The position numbers and the translations under genes are program-made. The notes under the pieces were generated by a model. It was not told the DNA's origin, ran no database searches, and was given only the letters and a program-made list of their open reading frames with translations. Source: RYN-230 sp963770535 (GTDB lineage Bacteria > Actinomycetota > Actinomycetes > Streptosporangiales > Streptosporangiaceae). Taken from it: DNA of 64,000 nucleotides. The stretch spans positions 1,488,001 to 1,552,000 of the forward strand of contig CAVYPZ010000003.1 in assembly GCA_963770535.1 (NCBI GenBank), read 5' to 3'. Positions 14,332-22,849 of the stretch are shown here, one piece after another; the stretch's first letter is position 1; every line of letters starts with the position of its first letter.

Positions 14332-15795
14332 ATGAGCGAGGCGGCACCCATCCCGTTCTCGGAGACCAAGTCACCGGAGTCCCCGGAGCGGCTGCACCGC
14401 GGTGCGCTCCGGCTGGTGGATATCTCGGCCTCGACGATGGCCAACATCGGCCCGGCCTACAGCTTCTTCTTCGGTTTCGCGTTCCTGGTGGTGACGGCGG
14501 GCGTGGCGGCGCCGCTGACCATCATCGCGGCCGGTGTGGCCATCGCGCTGCTCGGCAACACGCTGTCCCAGTTCTCCCGGGCGCGGCCGTCCACCGGCGG
14601 GTTCATCTCGTTCGTGGGCAAGACGTTCGGCGGCACCAGCGCGGTGAGCACGGCGCTGCTGTGCGGGGCCGGCTACATCATCGCCATCTCCTCGGTGCTC
14701 GCCGTGGTCGGCGGGTTCCTGTCCATCACGCTCCAGCACTACCTGGGCTGGAACATCCCCTGGGGCATCTTCACCGTGGTGCTCACCGCCGGAGCCGTGC
14801 TGATGATGGTGCGCGGCGTGGCGGTGTCGACCAAGCTGGCCGGCTTCTTCTTCGTCTTCGAGATGCTGGTCCTGGTCGTGGTGTCGGTCATCGCGATCAT
14901 CCAGCACCGGGGGCACCTGTCCGCCGTGCCCTTCGAGCCGAGCCACATCACCAACGGCTTCTCCGGGCTGGCCGCGGGCTTCCCGCTCGCTATCTACCTG
15001 TTCATCGGCTGGGAAAACTCGGCCGCGCTGGCCGAGGAAACGGGTAACCCGCGGCGCAACGTGCCCCGCGCGGTGTTCCTGTCCATCGCGCTGATGGTGG
15101 TCAGCTACCTGCTGTTCGCCTTCGCCACGGTGACCGGGTTCGGCTACAACGGGACGAAGCTGGCCGCCGCCCCCATCCCGTTCATCACCGTGTCCGGGAA
15201 CATCGGCCCGGCCTTCGCCGCGTTCGCCTACATCGCGGGCATGACCTCCACTCTCGGCGTGCTGATCGCGGCGGCCAACTCGCAGTCCCGGCTGATCTTC
15301 AACGCCGGGCGGGAGGGCCTGCTGCCGCGCTGGCTGGGCCGGGTGCACGCGGAGCGGCGCACCCCCATGAACGCCATCTACGCGTTCGTCGCGCTGGCCG
15401 GCGGGATCATCCTGGTCTGGGTGCTGGGCCACGTGATCGGCGGCCACACGGGCAGCATGGACCCGCTCAACTTCTTCTTCGAGTCCTCCACGATGGGCAC
15501 CATCCTGGTCCTCGTGGTCTACTTCCTGGCCAACCTGGCCCTGCCGTTCTACTACCGGAAGTACCGGCCGGATGAGTTCAGCGTGGTGAAGCACCTGGTG
15601 CTGCCGGTCCTGGGGATGGCCGCCATCGCGGTGCCGGTGTACTACCTGTGCAAGCCGGGCCAGGCCGCGCCGTACGACTGGTTCCCGTATGCGGCGCTGG
15701 TCATCGTGGTGGTGGCGGTGATCTACGCCGTGGTGCTGAGCCGCCGCGACCCCGGGCTGGGGGAGCGGGCGGGCTCGATCATCGCCGATGAGTAG
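14332..15795 (+). CDS. APC-superfamily amino acid/amine permease
   Basis: A 487-residue inner-membrane transporter with about 12 hydrophobic segments. The APC fold is recognised from helix 1 (STMANIGPAYSFFFGFAFLV), the helix 6 region IYLFIGWENSAALAEETGNPRRNVPRA with the conserved Glu cluster, and the cytoplasmic loop NSQSRLIFNAGREGLLP. ATG 14332 has AGGAGGGG before it. It follows the aldehyde dehydrogenase by 58 bases and precedes the amine oxidase by 60, all on one strand, so import of the amine or amino acid substrate of the oxidase is inferred. The exact substrate is not readable. Confidence 0.88.
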   Translation: MSEAAPIPFSETKSPESPERLHRGALRLVDISASTMANIGPAYSFFFGFAFLVVTAGVAAPLTIIAAGVAIALLGNTLSQFSRARPSTGGFISFVGKTFGGTSAVSTALLCGAGYIIAISSVLAVVGGFLSITLQHYLGWNIPWGIFTVVLTAGAVLMMVRGVAVSTKLAGFFFVFEMLVLVVVSVIAIIQHRGHLSAVPFEPSHITNGFSGLAAGFPLAIYLFIGWENSAALAEETGNPRRNVPRAVFLSIALMVVSYLLFAFATVTGFGYNGTKLAAAPIPFITVSGNIGPAFAAFAYIAGMTSTLGVLIAAANSQSRLIFNAGREGLLPRWLGRVHAERRTPMNAIYAFVALAGGIILVWVLGHVIGGHTGSMDPLNFFFESSTMGTILVLVVYFLANLALPFYYRKYRPDEFSVVKHLVLPVLGMAAIAVPVYYLCKPGQAAPYDWFPYAALVIVVVAVIYAVVLSRRDPGLGERAGSIIADE

Positions 15796-15855
15796 ACCCG
15801 GGCGGCCTTCCGGCCGGTTCCCGGGGAGTTGCGTTCTGCGAGGGAGAGATCAGTC

Positions 15856-17808
15856 ATGACGGACACGGCGCTGCGGGCGGCCCAGGCATCCGGCCCGGTC
15901 CCGGTGCATCCGCTGGAGCCGGCCGGCGCGGCTGAGTACCTGGCCGGGCGGGACATCCTGGCCGCTGCGGGCCTGCTGGCCGAGCCGGTGCGCTTCGCCT
16001 ACTACGGGCTGGAGGAGCCCGCCAAGGATGAGGTGCTCGGCCCGGCCGGCGAGGCGGCCCCAGGCCCGGCCGGCGCACCGCCGGACCGGCGGCTGCGGGC
16101 ATTCCTGATCAACGTGACAACCGGTGAATCCTGCGACGTGGTGGTCTCACTGACCCGCCGCCAGGTGGTCAGCCGCCGCGTCCTCGACCCCCGGGCTGAC
16201 GGGCAGGTGCCGATCCTGGACCAGGACTTCGCCACCGCCGAGGAGGTGGTCCGGGCCGATCCCGGGTGGCGGGCAGCGATGGCCCGGCGCGGTCTGGACG
16301 ACGTGACCAGGGTCCGCGCCTGCCCGCTCACCGCCGGCTCGTTCGGGTTCCCGGGCGAGGACGGGCGCCGGATGGTCCGGGTGCTCGCGTTCGTCCAGGA
16401 CGACGGGCACGGCTACGCCTGGGCGCATCCGGTGGACGGCGTGGCCGCCTACGTGGACCTGGCAGAGCGGCGGGTCATCGAGCTGGTGGACGAGTTCGTG
16501 GTGCCGGTGCCGCAGGAATCCGGCGACTACGACGACCCGGCCGTCCGCGGGCCGCACCGGACCACGCTGCGGCCTATCGAGATCACCCAGCCTGAGGGCC
16601 CCAGTTTCACCCTGGACGGCCACCTGCTGCGCTGGGAGGGGTGGTCCATGCGGATCGGCTTCGATGCCCGCGAAGGGCTGACCCTGCACCAGGTCAGCGT
16701 CGGCGACGGCGGCCGGGAGCGGCCGGTCATCTACCGGGCCTCGGTCCCCGAGATGGTCGTGCCCTACGGGGACCCGAAGTTCCGGTACTGGCAGACCTAC
16801 TTCGACACCGGCGAGTATCTGGTCGGGAAGTGGGCGAACTCGCTTGAGCTGGGCTGCGACTGCCTCGGCGAGATCGCCTACCTGGATGCGACGGTGACGG
16901 GTGACAGCGGCGAGCCGCGGACGATCCGCAACGCCATCTGCATTCACGAGGAGGACTTCGGGATCCTCTGGAAGCACACCGACATCTTCAACGGCTCGGC
17001 CCAGTCGCGCCGCCAGCGCCGCCTGGTGGTCTCGTCCTTCGCCACCATCGGCAACTACGACTACGGCTTCTACTGGTACTTCTACCTCGACGGCACGATC
17101 GAGTGCGAGATCAAGCTCACCGGCGCGCTGTTCACCGCCGCCCACCCCGGGGGAGATCATCCTCATTCCACCGAGGTCGCGCCGGGGCTGGGCGCCCCCG
17201 CGCACCAGCACCTGTTCAGCGCGCGGCTGGACATGGACGTGGACGGGCAGGCCAACGCGGTGGAAGAGATCGACGTGGCCGGGCTGCCCGCCGGGCCAGG
17301 CAACCCGTACGGCAACGCCCTGGTCCAGCAGATCACGCGGCTGCGCACCGAGTCACAGGCGGCCCGTCGGGCCGACGGCAGCCGCGGCCGGACCTGGCGG
17401 GTGATCAGCACCGAGCGGGCCAACCGGTTCGGCCACCCGGCCAGCTACACGCTCTACCCGGAGGCGGCGCCCGTGCTGCTGGCCGACCCGGGCTCCCCGG
17501 TCGCGGCGCGGGCCGGTTTCGCCGCGCAGCACTTGTGGGTGACCCGGTACGACCCGTCGCAGAGGTACCCGGCCGGGGACTTCGTCAACCAGCACCCGGG
17601 CGGGGCCGGGCTGCCGGAGTTCATCCGCGCTGACCGGGATATCGACGGGACCGACATCGTGCTCTGGCACACGTTCGGGCCGACGCACTTCCCCCGGCTG
17701 GAGGACTGGCCGGTGATGCCCGTGGCCCGGTGCGGGTTCACGCTGAAGCCCACCGGGTTCTTCGACCGCAACCCGACCCTGGACGTGCCGCCCTCGCATC
17801 ATTGCTGA
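15856..17808 (+). CDS. Copper-containing primary amine oxidase
   Basis: A 650-residue quinoprotein that oxidises primary amines to aldehydes, releasing ammonia and hydrogen peroxide. The topaquinone precursor Tyr is in IGNYDYGF (the N-Y-D/E-Y motif) and the catalytic base Asp in TYFDTGEYL. Copper ligands are HQHLF (two His) and the third His in PTHFPRLEDWPVMP. All key residues of Arthrobacter-type tyramine/histamine oxidases are present and the length is normal. ATG 15856 has AGGGAGAG upstream. Two small Ala/Pro-rich inserts occur near residues 60-75. With the permease and aldehyde dehydrogenase it forms an amine-to-acid pathway, probably under the LacI regulator. Confidence 0.92.
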   Translation: MTDTALRAAQASGPVPVHPLEPAGAAEYLAGRDILAAAGLLAEPVRFAYYGLEEPAKDEVLGPAGEAAPGPAGAPPDRRLRAFLINVTTGESCDVVVSLTRRQVVSRRVLDPRADGQVPILDQDFATAEEVVRADPGWRAAMARRGLDDVTRVRACPLTAGSFGFPGEDGRRMVRVLAFVQDDGHGYAWAHPVDGVAAYVDLAERRVIELVDEFVVPVPQESGDYDDPAVRGPHRTTLRPIEITQPEGPSFTLDGHLLRWEGWSMRIGFDAREGLTLHQVSVGDGGRERPVIYRASVPEMVVPYGDPKFRYWQTYFDTGEYLVGKWANSLELGCDCLGEIAYLDATVTGDSGEPRTIRNAICIHEEDFGILWKHTDIFNGSAQSRRQRRLVVSSFATIGNYDYGFYWYFYLDGTIECEIKLTGALFTAAHPGGDHPHSTEVAPGLGAPAHQHLFSARLDMDVDGQANAVEEIDVAGLPAGPGNPYGNALVQQITRLRTESQAARRADGSRGRTWRVISTERANRFGHPASYTLYPEAAPVLLADPGSPVAARAGFAAQHLWVTRYDPSQRYPAGDFVNQHPGGAGLPEFIRADRDIDGTDIVLWHTFGPTHFPRLEDWPVMPVARCGFTLKPTGFFDRNPTLDVPPSHHC

Positions 17809-17893
17809 GCCTGATCCCGCCCCCGCCCCCGCCCCTTCTTCCGGCCCCGGCCTTGCCCGCCGCGGCGGCTGTGCTCACCTCCAGGATCAGGCT
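17808..17893. terminator. Possible bidirectional terminator between amine oxidase and vapC
   Basis: AGCCTGATCC (17808-17817) and GGATCAGGCT (17884-17893) are perfect 10-base inverted arms enclosing a C-rich, GC-rich spacer. They straddle the stops of two convergent genes. The long spacer makes termination only a possibility. Confidence 0.3.
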
Positions 17894-18279
17894 GGGCTGG
17901 CGGTGGGGAGTCCAGCGTCCCTGGCCGCTGCGAGCAGGCGCTTGTCGTAGGAGACGAACGTCGTGAGTTCGCGCCGCAGCACCATTGCCGAGGCCAGATG
18001 GATCGCGTCGATTGCGCGCAGCGTCACCGGCTTGACACCGGCCGCCTTGCTGAGCACCTCGTCGGTGAGCTCAATCTCTGTGGTGCGCCGGATGACCAGG
18101 TAGCTCTCGGGCAAGGCGGAAGGCTCGGCCCGCCAGACCGCCCGCGGGACCTCGACCCGGATCAGGGTGCTGGCCACCCTGACGAGATTGGGCTGCGCGG
18201 CCAGCCAGCTGAGCAGGCCGGGCGATTCCGGCTCGGTGACCGCCAGCTTGACCAGAGCGGACGAGTCCAGGTAGATCAA
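17887..18279 (-). CDS. VapC-type PIN-domain toxin
   Basis: A 130-residue PIN-domain ribonuclease. Acidic metal-binding residues fall where expected: Asp in IYLDSSALVKL, Glu in LIRVEVPRAV, Asp in LRAIDAIHLASA, and the C-terminal FVSYDKRLLAAA. VapC toxins cleave specific RNAs when free of antitoxin. The start is a TTG overlapping the antitoxin TGA (TTGA at 18276-18279), with GAGGAGAGG just upstream, so translation is coupled to the antitoxin. The rarer TTG start may keep toxin below antitoxin levels. The cellular target is unknown. Confidence 0.9.
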   Translation of the reverse strand: MIYLDSSALVKLAVTEPESPGLLSWLAAQPNLVRVASTLIRVEVPRAVWRAEPSALPESYLVIRRTTEIELTDEVLSKAAGVKPVTLRAIDAIHLASAMVLRRELTTFVSYDKRLLAAARDAGLPTASPA

Positions 18280-18620
18280 TACCTCTCCTCCTCTCGCATC
18301 TGGAGCAGGATCTCGCTCGCGGTGGGCTGGCCCTCCGGCACGGGCGGCGCGGGCTCAATGTCCAGGAGGCTGCCGGGATCCTCGGCAGGCCGGATGATCC
18401 CGGCCGCGATCAGCCGTTCGAGGGGGCTCTCCACATCCCTGGCCGGGACAAGCCGGGCCACGAGGCGTCCCCGGTTGGTGATGTCCACCGTTTCCCCTTT
18501 CTCCGCGAGGTCCACATAGACGCTGGCGTGCTGGCGCAGTTCGCGGATGCCGATGCTGTAGACGGGTTGGTGCCCCCGGCTGCGGCGCCCCGCCGGCTGG
18601 CTCTGGCTTGTATCACTCAC
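18276..18620 (-). CDS. Phd/YefM-type antitoxin
   Basis: A 114-residue antitoxin. The N-terminal Phd/YefM fold contains IGIRELRQHASVYVDLAEKGETVDITNRGRLVARLVPA, the DNA-binding and dimer part. The acidic C-terminus (PTASEILLQMREEERY) would wrap the toxin. GTG 18620 is the start. The gene lies directly upstream of and overlaps vapC, and a perfect palindrome nine bases before the start suggests autorepression by the complex. Confidence 0.9.
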   Translation of the reverse strand: MSDTSQSQPAGRRSRGHQPVYSIGIRELRQHASVYVDLAEKGETVDITNRGRLVARLVPARDVESPLERLIAAGIIRPAEDPGSLLDIEPAPPVPEGQPTASEILLQMREEERY

Positions 18621-18628
18621 AGGACTAC

Positions 18629-18649
18629 TGTAGCACTCGACGTGCTACA
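18629..18649. promoter_or_regulatory. Operator of the toxin-antitoxin pair
   Basis: TGTAGCAC-TCGAC-GTGCTACA, perfect 8-base arms around a 5-base centre, starts nine bases upstream of the antitoxin GTG. It is also within the leader of the divergent thioredoxin gene. Phd/VapB complexes commonly bind such sites; binding here is inferred. Confidence 0.7.
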
Positions 18650-18707
18650 TCGTTACAGGGCTGATAGTGACGGTCAAGGCATGGCCGGCATGCGGCAGGA
18701 TAGAGAT

Positions 18708-19826
18708 ATGCAGCAGCCGCGGGATTTTTCGCTCTACGGCGCCGTTGACCTGGGTGCGCGGCAGGCCGCCGCGCAACGCAGTCAGCAGGCCGCCACGCGC
18801 TCTGGCGAGCAGGGTGGCTCGCCGGGTGGCAACGTCATCGACGTGACCGAGGAGACCTTCAATGCGGAGGTCGTTGAGCGGTCGCGCTCGGTTCCGGTAA
18901 TCCTCGATCTGTGGGCCGAATGGTGCGGTCCCTGTAAGCAGCTCAGCCCGGTGCTGGAAAAGCTGGCCGATGAGGCCGCCGGGGACTGGGTTCTCGCCAA
19001 GATAGACATTGACGCGAACCCGCAGTTGCGGGCTGCGCTGCAGGTGCAGAGCATCCCCATGGTCATGGCGGTCGCCGGCGGGCAGGTCGTGGACGGCTTC
19101 CTCGGCGCGATGCCCGAGGCACAGGTGCGCCAGTGGGTGGGCCAGGTCCTGCAGGTGGCCGGCCAGATGGGCATGCCCGGCGGGGGTGGTGCACCAGCCG
19201 CCAGCGAACCCGGCAACGGGCAGCAGGGCGGGGCCCAGGCCGCCGAGGCGCAGCCGGGCGGCGTCCGCGGTCCCGGTGGGCCCGGCGGTCCTGGCGGGCC
19301 CGGTCCCGGCGGGCCCGGTGGTCCTGGCGGGCCTGGCGGTCCCGGTGGTCCTGGCGGTCCCGGTGGTCCTGGCGGTCCCGGAATGCGGGGTGGCGCTGGC
19401 GCGGCCATGATGGCCGATCCCGCGTTCGAGGAAGCCCAGCAGGCGATGGAACGCGACGACCTGGACGGGGCCGCCGAGGCGTTCCAGAAGGTCCTTGCGA
19501 ACTCGCCCGGCAACCCGGCGGCCACCATGGGCCTGGCCCAGGTGAACCTGATCCGCCGGGTGAGTGGCTACGACCAGGCCCAGGTACGCCGGGCGGCGGC
19601 GGAAGACCCGGCCGACGTTGAGGCACAGTCCAGCGTGGCCGACATCGAGGTGGCCACCGGCCGGATCGAGGAGGGCTTCGACCGGCTCCTCGGCACGATC
19701 AGGAGGACCGCCGGAGACGAGCGGGATCAGGCCCGCAGTCACCTGGTCCGCCTGTTCGACGTCTTCCCGCCCGGTGAACCACGCGTGGCCAGGGCCCGCG
19801 CGACCCTGTCCAGCCTGCTCTTCTAG
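18708..19826 (+). CDS. Thioredoxin-TPR protein with collagen-like linker (YbbN/CnoX-like)
   Basis: A 372-residue protein. An N-terminal thioredoxin domain (residues about 40-150) carries an intact WCGPC active site and cis-Pro in QSIPMVM. The C-terminal half (about 240-372) has TPR-like helices (FEEAQQAMERDDLDGAAEAFQKVL) as in YbbN/CnoX co-chaperones. Between them is a 60-70 residue Gly/Pro spacer of GGP repeats. Unlike E. coli CnoX the catalytic cysteines are both present, as in other actinobacterial members. ATG 18708 is chosen from domain fit and AGGA upstream; in-frame ATGs at 18681 and 18690 exist. It diverges from the toxin-antitoxin pair. Confidence 0.85.
   Translation: MQQPRDFSLYGAVDLGARQAAAQRSQQAATRSGEQGGSPGGNVIDVTEETFNAEVVERSRSVPVILDLWAEWCGPCKQLSPVLEKLADEAAGDWVLAKIDIDANPQLRAALQVQSIPMVMAVAGGQVVDGFLGAMPEAQVRQWVGQVLQVAGQMGMPGGGGAPAASEPGNGQQGGAQAAEAQPGGVRGPGGPGGPGGPGPGGPGGPGGPGGPGGPGGPGGPGGPGMRGGAGAAMMADPAFEEAQQAMERDDLDGAAEAFQKVLANSPGNPAATMGLAQVNLIRRVSGYDQAQVRRAAAEDPADVEAQSSVADIEVATGRIEEGFDRLLGTIRRTAGDERDQARSHLVRLFDVFPPGEPRVARARATLSSLLF
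19268..19380 (+). repeat. GGP-coding 9-bp repeat tract
   Basis: Tandem GGYCCYGGY-type units encode a Gly-Gly-Pro run linking the thioredoxin and TPR domains. The tract is an obvious candidate for slippage and length variation between strains. Confidence 0.8.
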
Positions 19827-19910
19827 CATCCCCGGCGTCGCGGCGTCCCGGCGTCAGCGGTCGCGCGCCGGGATAGGTCTGGCCGTCGCGGACGTCGGGA
19901 CGGGGTCCGG

Positions 19911-20417
19911 TCAGCGGTGGCGCGGGTCAGGGAGCTTGGCGTCCGCGATGCGCTCCAGCGCGGGGAGCGCCGCGGCCAGGGCGGCCAGCTGATCCGGGCT
20001 GAGCGTGCGGAGGTTGTCTGCGAGGAGGATGGTGCTCTCCCGCCTGATCTGCTCCAGGATCGCGTGGCCGTGCGGGGTAACCACCAGCGTGCTGGCCCGT
20101 GCGTCTTCCGGCACCGGATGGCGCTCCACGTAGCCGCGCTCCTCGAGCACGGTGACGAGCCGGGTAAGTGTGGACGGGGCGATCTTCTCCGCGGCCGCGA
20201 GGTCGCCGAGCCGGACCGGGCCGGCCTGCTCCACCGTGGCCAGGGCGGACAGCTGGGTGGGGGTCAGCCCGGCCAGCTCGTGCCGGCGCAGGCTCCGCGA
20301 AACCCGGGCGATGGCGACCCGCAGGCGGGTCACATCGATGGTCGGCGGCCCGGCGTCCGCGGTCACCGTGACGGCCCGGTCGGCCGTGCCCGTGCCGTCT
20401 GGCGCACTGGCGGTCAT
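19911..20417 (-). CDS. MarR-family transcriptional regulator
   Basis: A 168-residue MarR regulator. After a polar N-terminus the winged-helix domain reads RLRVAIARVSRSLRRHELAGLTPTQLSALATV, then LGDLAAAEKIAPSTLTRLVTVLEERGYVER with wing PEDARASTLVVTPHG. The C-terminal dimer helix is LSPDQLAALAAALPALERIAD. ATG 20417 is used; a GTG at 20432 in frame is an alternative, because the GGAGGA motif is unusually close to the ATG. It diverges from malic enzyme across about 200 bases of GC-rich DNA, so that gene could be a target. Ligand unknown. Confidence 0.85.
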   Translation of the reverse strand: MTASAPDGTGTADRAVTVTADAGPPTIDVTRLRVAIARVSRSLRRHELAGLTPTQLSALATVEQAGPVRLGDLAAAEKIAPSTLTRLVTVLEERGYVERHPVPEDARASTLVVTPHGHAILEQIRRESTILLADNLRTLSPDQLAALAAALPALERIADAKLPDPRHR

Positions 20418-20626
20418 TCCTCCGTTGGACACCCTTGCAGCGTACGTGGCCGGGTAGCCGATGCCGGCGGCCCGGCCGGCATCGGCCGGCCCGGCCGGCA
20501 TCGGCCGCGCATGCTGTTCACCCCGGGGAATGCCGCCCCGGGTCCCGGCCCTGGGCCTGATCATCGGCCTGTTGGTGGCACGATTGTGTCCTGCATCGGG
20601 GCTTGGCGGAAAGGGCGGGATCTGAC
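20418..20626. other. Divergent MarR/malic enzyme intergenic region
   Basis: Contains the direct and overlapping inverted repeat CCGGCATCGGCC twice (about 20475-20505) and presumably both promoters, but no confident -10/-35 pair. No gene seen. Confidence 0.4.
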
Positions 20627-22027
20627 GTGTCGGCAGCACCGAGCGTGTCGTATTCGATCACTGTGCGGCTCGAGGTCCCATCCCACGGGCGGGCGGTCAG
20701 CGAGCTCACGCACGTCGTGGAGCAGTCCGGTGGCGCGGTCACCGCACTGGACGTGAGCCCGTTCACCCTCGAACGGCTGCGGGTGGACCTGACGTGCGCG
20801 GCGCGGGACACCGACCACGCCGAGGCCATCGTCCAGGCCCTGAGCGAAATCGAGGGCGTGACGGTCAGCAAGGTCAGCGACCGGACGTTCCTGCTCCACC
20901 TGGGCGGGAAGATCGAGACCGCGGTCAAGATCCCGCTGCGCAACCGGGACGACCTGTCCATGGCCTACACCCCGGGCGTGGCCCGGGTCTCCATGGCCAT
21001 CGCCCGCAACCCTGAGGATGTCCGCCGCCTCACGGTCAAGCGCAATTCGGTGGCCGTCGTCACCGACGGCTCCGCCGTGCTGGGGCTGGGCAACATCGGC
21101 CCGTACGCGGCCATGCCGGTGATGGAGGGCAAGGCCGCCCTGTTCAAGCGGTTCGCGGGCATCGACGCCTGGCCGGTATGCCTGGATACCCAGGACACCG
21201 ACGAGATCGTGCGCACCGTCCAGATCATCGCGCCGGGCTTCGGGGGCATCAACCTCGAGGACATCAGTGCCCCGCGTTGCTTCGAGGTCGAGGCCCGGCT
21301 GCGCGAGCTGCTGGACATCCCCGTCTTCCACGACGACCAGCACGGCACCGCGATCGTGGTCCTCGCCGCCCTCACCAACGCGCTCCGGGTGGTCGGCAAG
21401 AAACTGGGCTCGGTCCGGATCGCGATCGCCGGCGCCGGCGCGGCGGGCAGCGCAGTTCTCCGGCTGCTCCTCGCCTCCGGTGCCTCCGATGTGATCGTGT
21501 GCGATGACAAGGGCGCGGTCTATGCGGGGCGGCCCGGGCTGGATGACAACCTGCGCTGGGTGGCCGGGCACACCAACGCCGAGCGGTACGAGGGGAGCCT
21601 GGCCGGGGCGCTGCGCGGCGCGGACGTCTTCATCGGGGTGTCCGCGCCCCGGTTGCTGACCGGTGCGGACATCGCGGCCATGAACGATGGCGCGATCGTG
21701 TTCGCGCTGGCCAACCCGGATCCTGAGGTCGATCCGGATGAGGCCGCCCAGCACGCGGAGGTGGTGGCCACCGGACGCAGCGACTACCCCAATCAGATCA
21801 ACAACGTGCTGGTCTTCCCCGGGATGTTCCGCGGGCTGCTGGACGCCCAGAGCCGTACGGTGTCCGACGACATGATGGTGGCGGCGGCCCGCGCGCTGGC
21901 TGGTGTGGTGTCGGCCGCCGAACTCGGCCCGCACTACATCATCCCGTCGGTGTTCAATGCGAACGTGTCGGCGGCGGTGGCCGCCGCTGTCCGGGACGCG
22001 GCCGGCGGCCGCCCGGCGCGTCCCTAG
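20627..22027 (+). CDS. NAD(P)-dependent malic enzyme with N-terminal ACT domain
   Basis: A 466-residue enzyme that decarboxylates malate to pyruvate with NAD(P) reduction. Residues about 5-80 (VSYSITVRLEV...TVSKVSD) form an ACT ligand-binding domain, suggesting allosteric control by an amino acid. The catalytic domain has Tyr in MAYTPGVARV, Lys in VMEGKAALFK, the metal-site Glu/Asp in NLEDISAPRCFEVE and DDQHGTA, and the dinucleotide loop GAGAAGSAV. GTG 20627 is chosen for the GGGCGGGA ribosome site and because it begins just before the ACT domain. It links the TCA cycle to pyruvate. The neighbouring MarR gene may regulate it. Confidence 0.92.
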   Translation: MSAAPSVSYSITVRLEVPSHGRAVSELTHVVEQSGGAVTALDVSPFTLERLRVDLTCAARDTDHAEAIVQALSEIEGVTVSKVSDRTFLLHLGGKIETAVKIPLRNRDDLSMAYTPGVARVSMAIARNPEDVRRLTVKRNSVAVVTDGSAVLGLGNIGPYAAMPVMEGKAALFKRFAGIDAWPVCLDTQDTDEIVRTVQIIAPGFGGINLEDISAPRCFEVEARLRELLDIPVFHDDQHGTAIVVLAALTNALRVVGKKLGSVRIAIAGAGAAGSAVLRLLLASGASDVIVCDDKGAVYAGRPGLDDNLRWVAGHTNAERYEGSLAGALRGADVFIGVSAPRLLTGADIAAMNDGAIVFALANPDPEVDPDEAAQHAEVVATGRSDYPNQINNVLVFPGMFRGLLDAQSRTVSDDMMVAAARALAGVVSAAELGPHYIIPSVFNANVSAAVAAAVRDAAGGRPARP

Positions 22028-22044
22028 GGCGGCCCTGGCCCGTA

Positions 22045-22100
22045 GAGCCGCTGTCATGGAGCCGCTGGCCCCCGGAGCCGCTGGCCCCCGGAGCCGCTGT
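22045..22100. repeat. GAGCCGCTG 16-bp tandem repeat
   Basis: Four GAGCCGCTG copies at 22045, 22059, 22075 and 22091, mostly 16 bases apart with CCCCCG fillers, directly after the malic enzyme stop. The rest of the gap to 22263 holds related GGTGTGCCTGG and GGTGTCCCGG fragments and no gene. Function unknown; one of several gene-terminal repeat arrays in the window. Confidence 0.7.
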
Positions 22101-22263
22101 CCTGGGGCCGGTGTGCCTGGGCTGGTGTCCCGGGAGCGGTGTGCCTGGGCGTTGCCCATCCCGGGCAGGGCCCTGGCCCCGCCGTGTCTCAAATTGGCAC
22201 GAAGTCAGGGTGCGGGGACACCAGCGCCGCAGCAACCGCGCCGCGTCCGCCAGAATGGACGCC

Positions 22264-22836
22264 ATGGAGGACGACCTCTCGGGGCGGCTGCTGGTCGCCA
22301 CGCCGTTGCTGGGTGACCCTAACTTCCGGCGCACCGTCGTTCTCATCGTGGAGGACGAGCCGGAGGAGGGCACGCTCGGCGTGGTGCTCAACCGCCCGAC
22401 CGAGGTACCGGTCGGGCAGGTCCTCGAATCGTGGACGGACCTGGTGACCGGGCCGTCCGTCGTTTTCCGTGGCGGCCCCGTCGCGCCGAACAGTGCGTTG
22501 GCGCTCGCTATCGTGCCGGGCGACGAGGAGCCGGTCGGCTGGCGGGCGCTGGACGGGTCCGCGGTGATGTCCCGTATCGGCCTGGTTGACCTGGACGCGC
22601 CGCCGCAGCTGCTGGCGGGCGGTATCGCCTCGCTGCGGGTCTTCGCCGGGTACGCAGGATGGGGACCCGGCCAGCTCCAGGCGGAAATCGACGAAGGTGC
22701 CTGGTACGTGCTGTCGGGGGAGCCGGCCGACGCGTTCGCGGCCGAGCCGGAGCGGCTGTGGAAGAAGGTGCTGCGGCGCCAGGGCGGCAATCTCGCGATG
22801 GTGGCCAACTACCCCGACGACCCCGCGCTCAACTAA
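22264..22836 (+). CDS. YqgE/AlgH family protein (UPF0301)
   Basis: A 190-residue protein of the YqgE/AlgH family. The opening SGRLLVATPLLGDPNFRRTVVLIVEDEPEEGTLGVVLNRPT is nearly diagnostic, and the later FRGGPV and RVFAGYAGWGPGQL are the family's other conserved blocks. Its biochemical role is unproven; in pseudomonads AlgH affects alginate regulation. ATG 22264 is used and ATG 22255 is equally possible. It is followed closely by a small membrane protein and the DUF3039 gene on the same strand, probably one transcript. Confidence 0.9.
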   Translation: MEDDLSGRLLVATPLLGDPNFRRTVVLIVEDEPEEGTLGVVLNRPTEVPVGQVLESWTDLVTGPSVVFRGGPVAPNSALALAIVPGDEEPVGWRALDGSAVMSRIGLVDLDAPPQLLAGGIASLRVFAGYAGWGPGQLQAEIDEGAWYVLSGEPADAFAAEPERLWKKVLRRQGGNLAMVANYPDDPALN

Positions 22837-22849
22837 CCCCGGGCTGGTC

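Noticed and set aside
16147..17211. A 354-codon antisense frame over the amine oxidase
   Set aside because: No motif or ribosome site; the sense strand carries all copper-oxidase residues.
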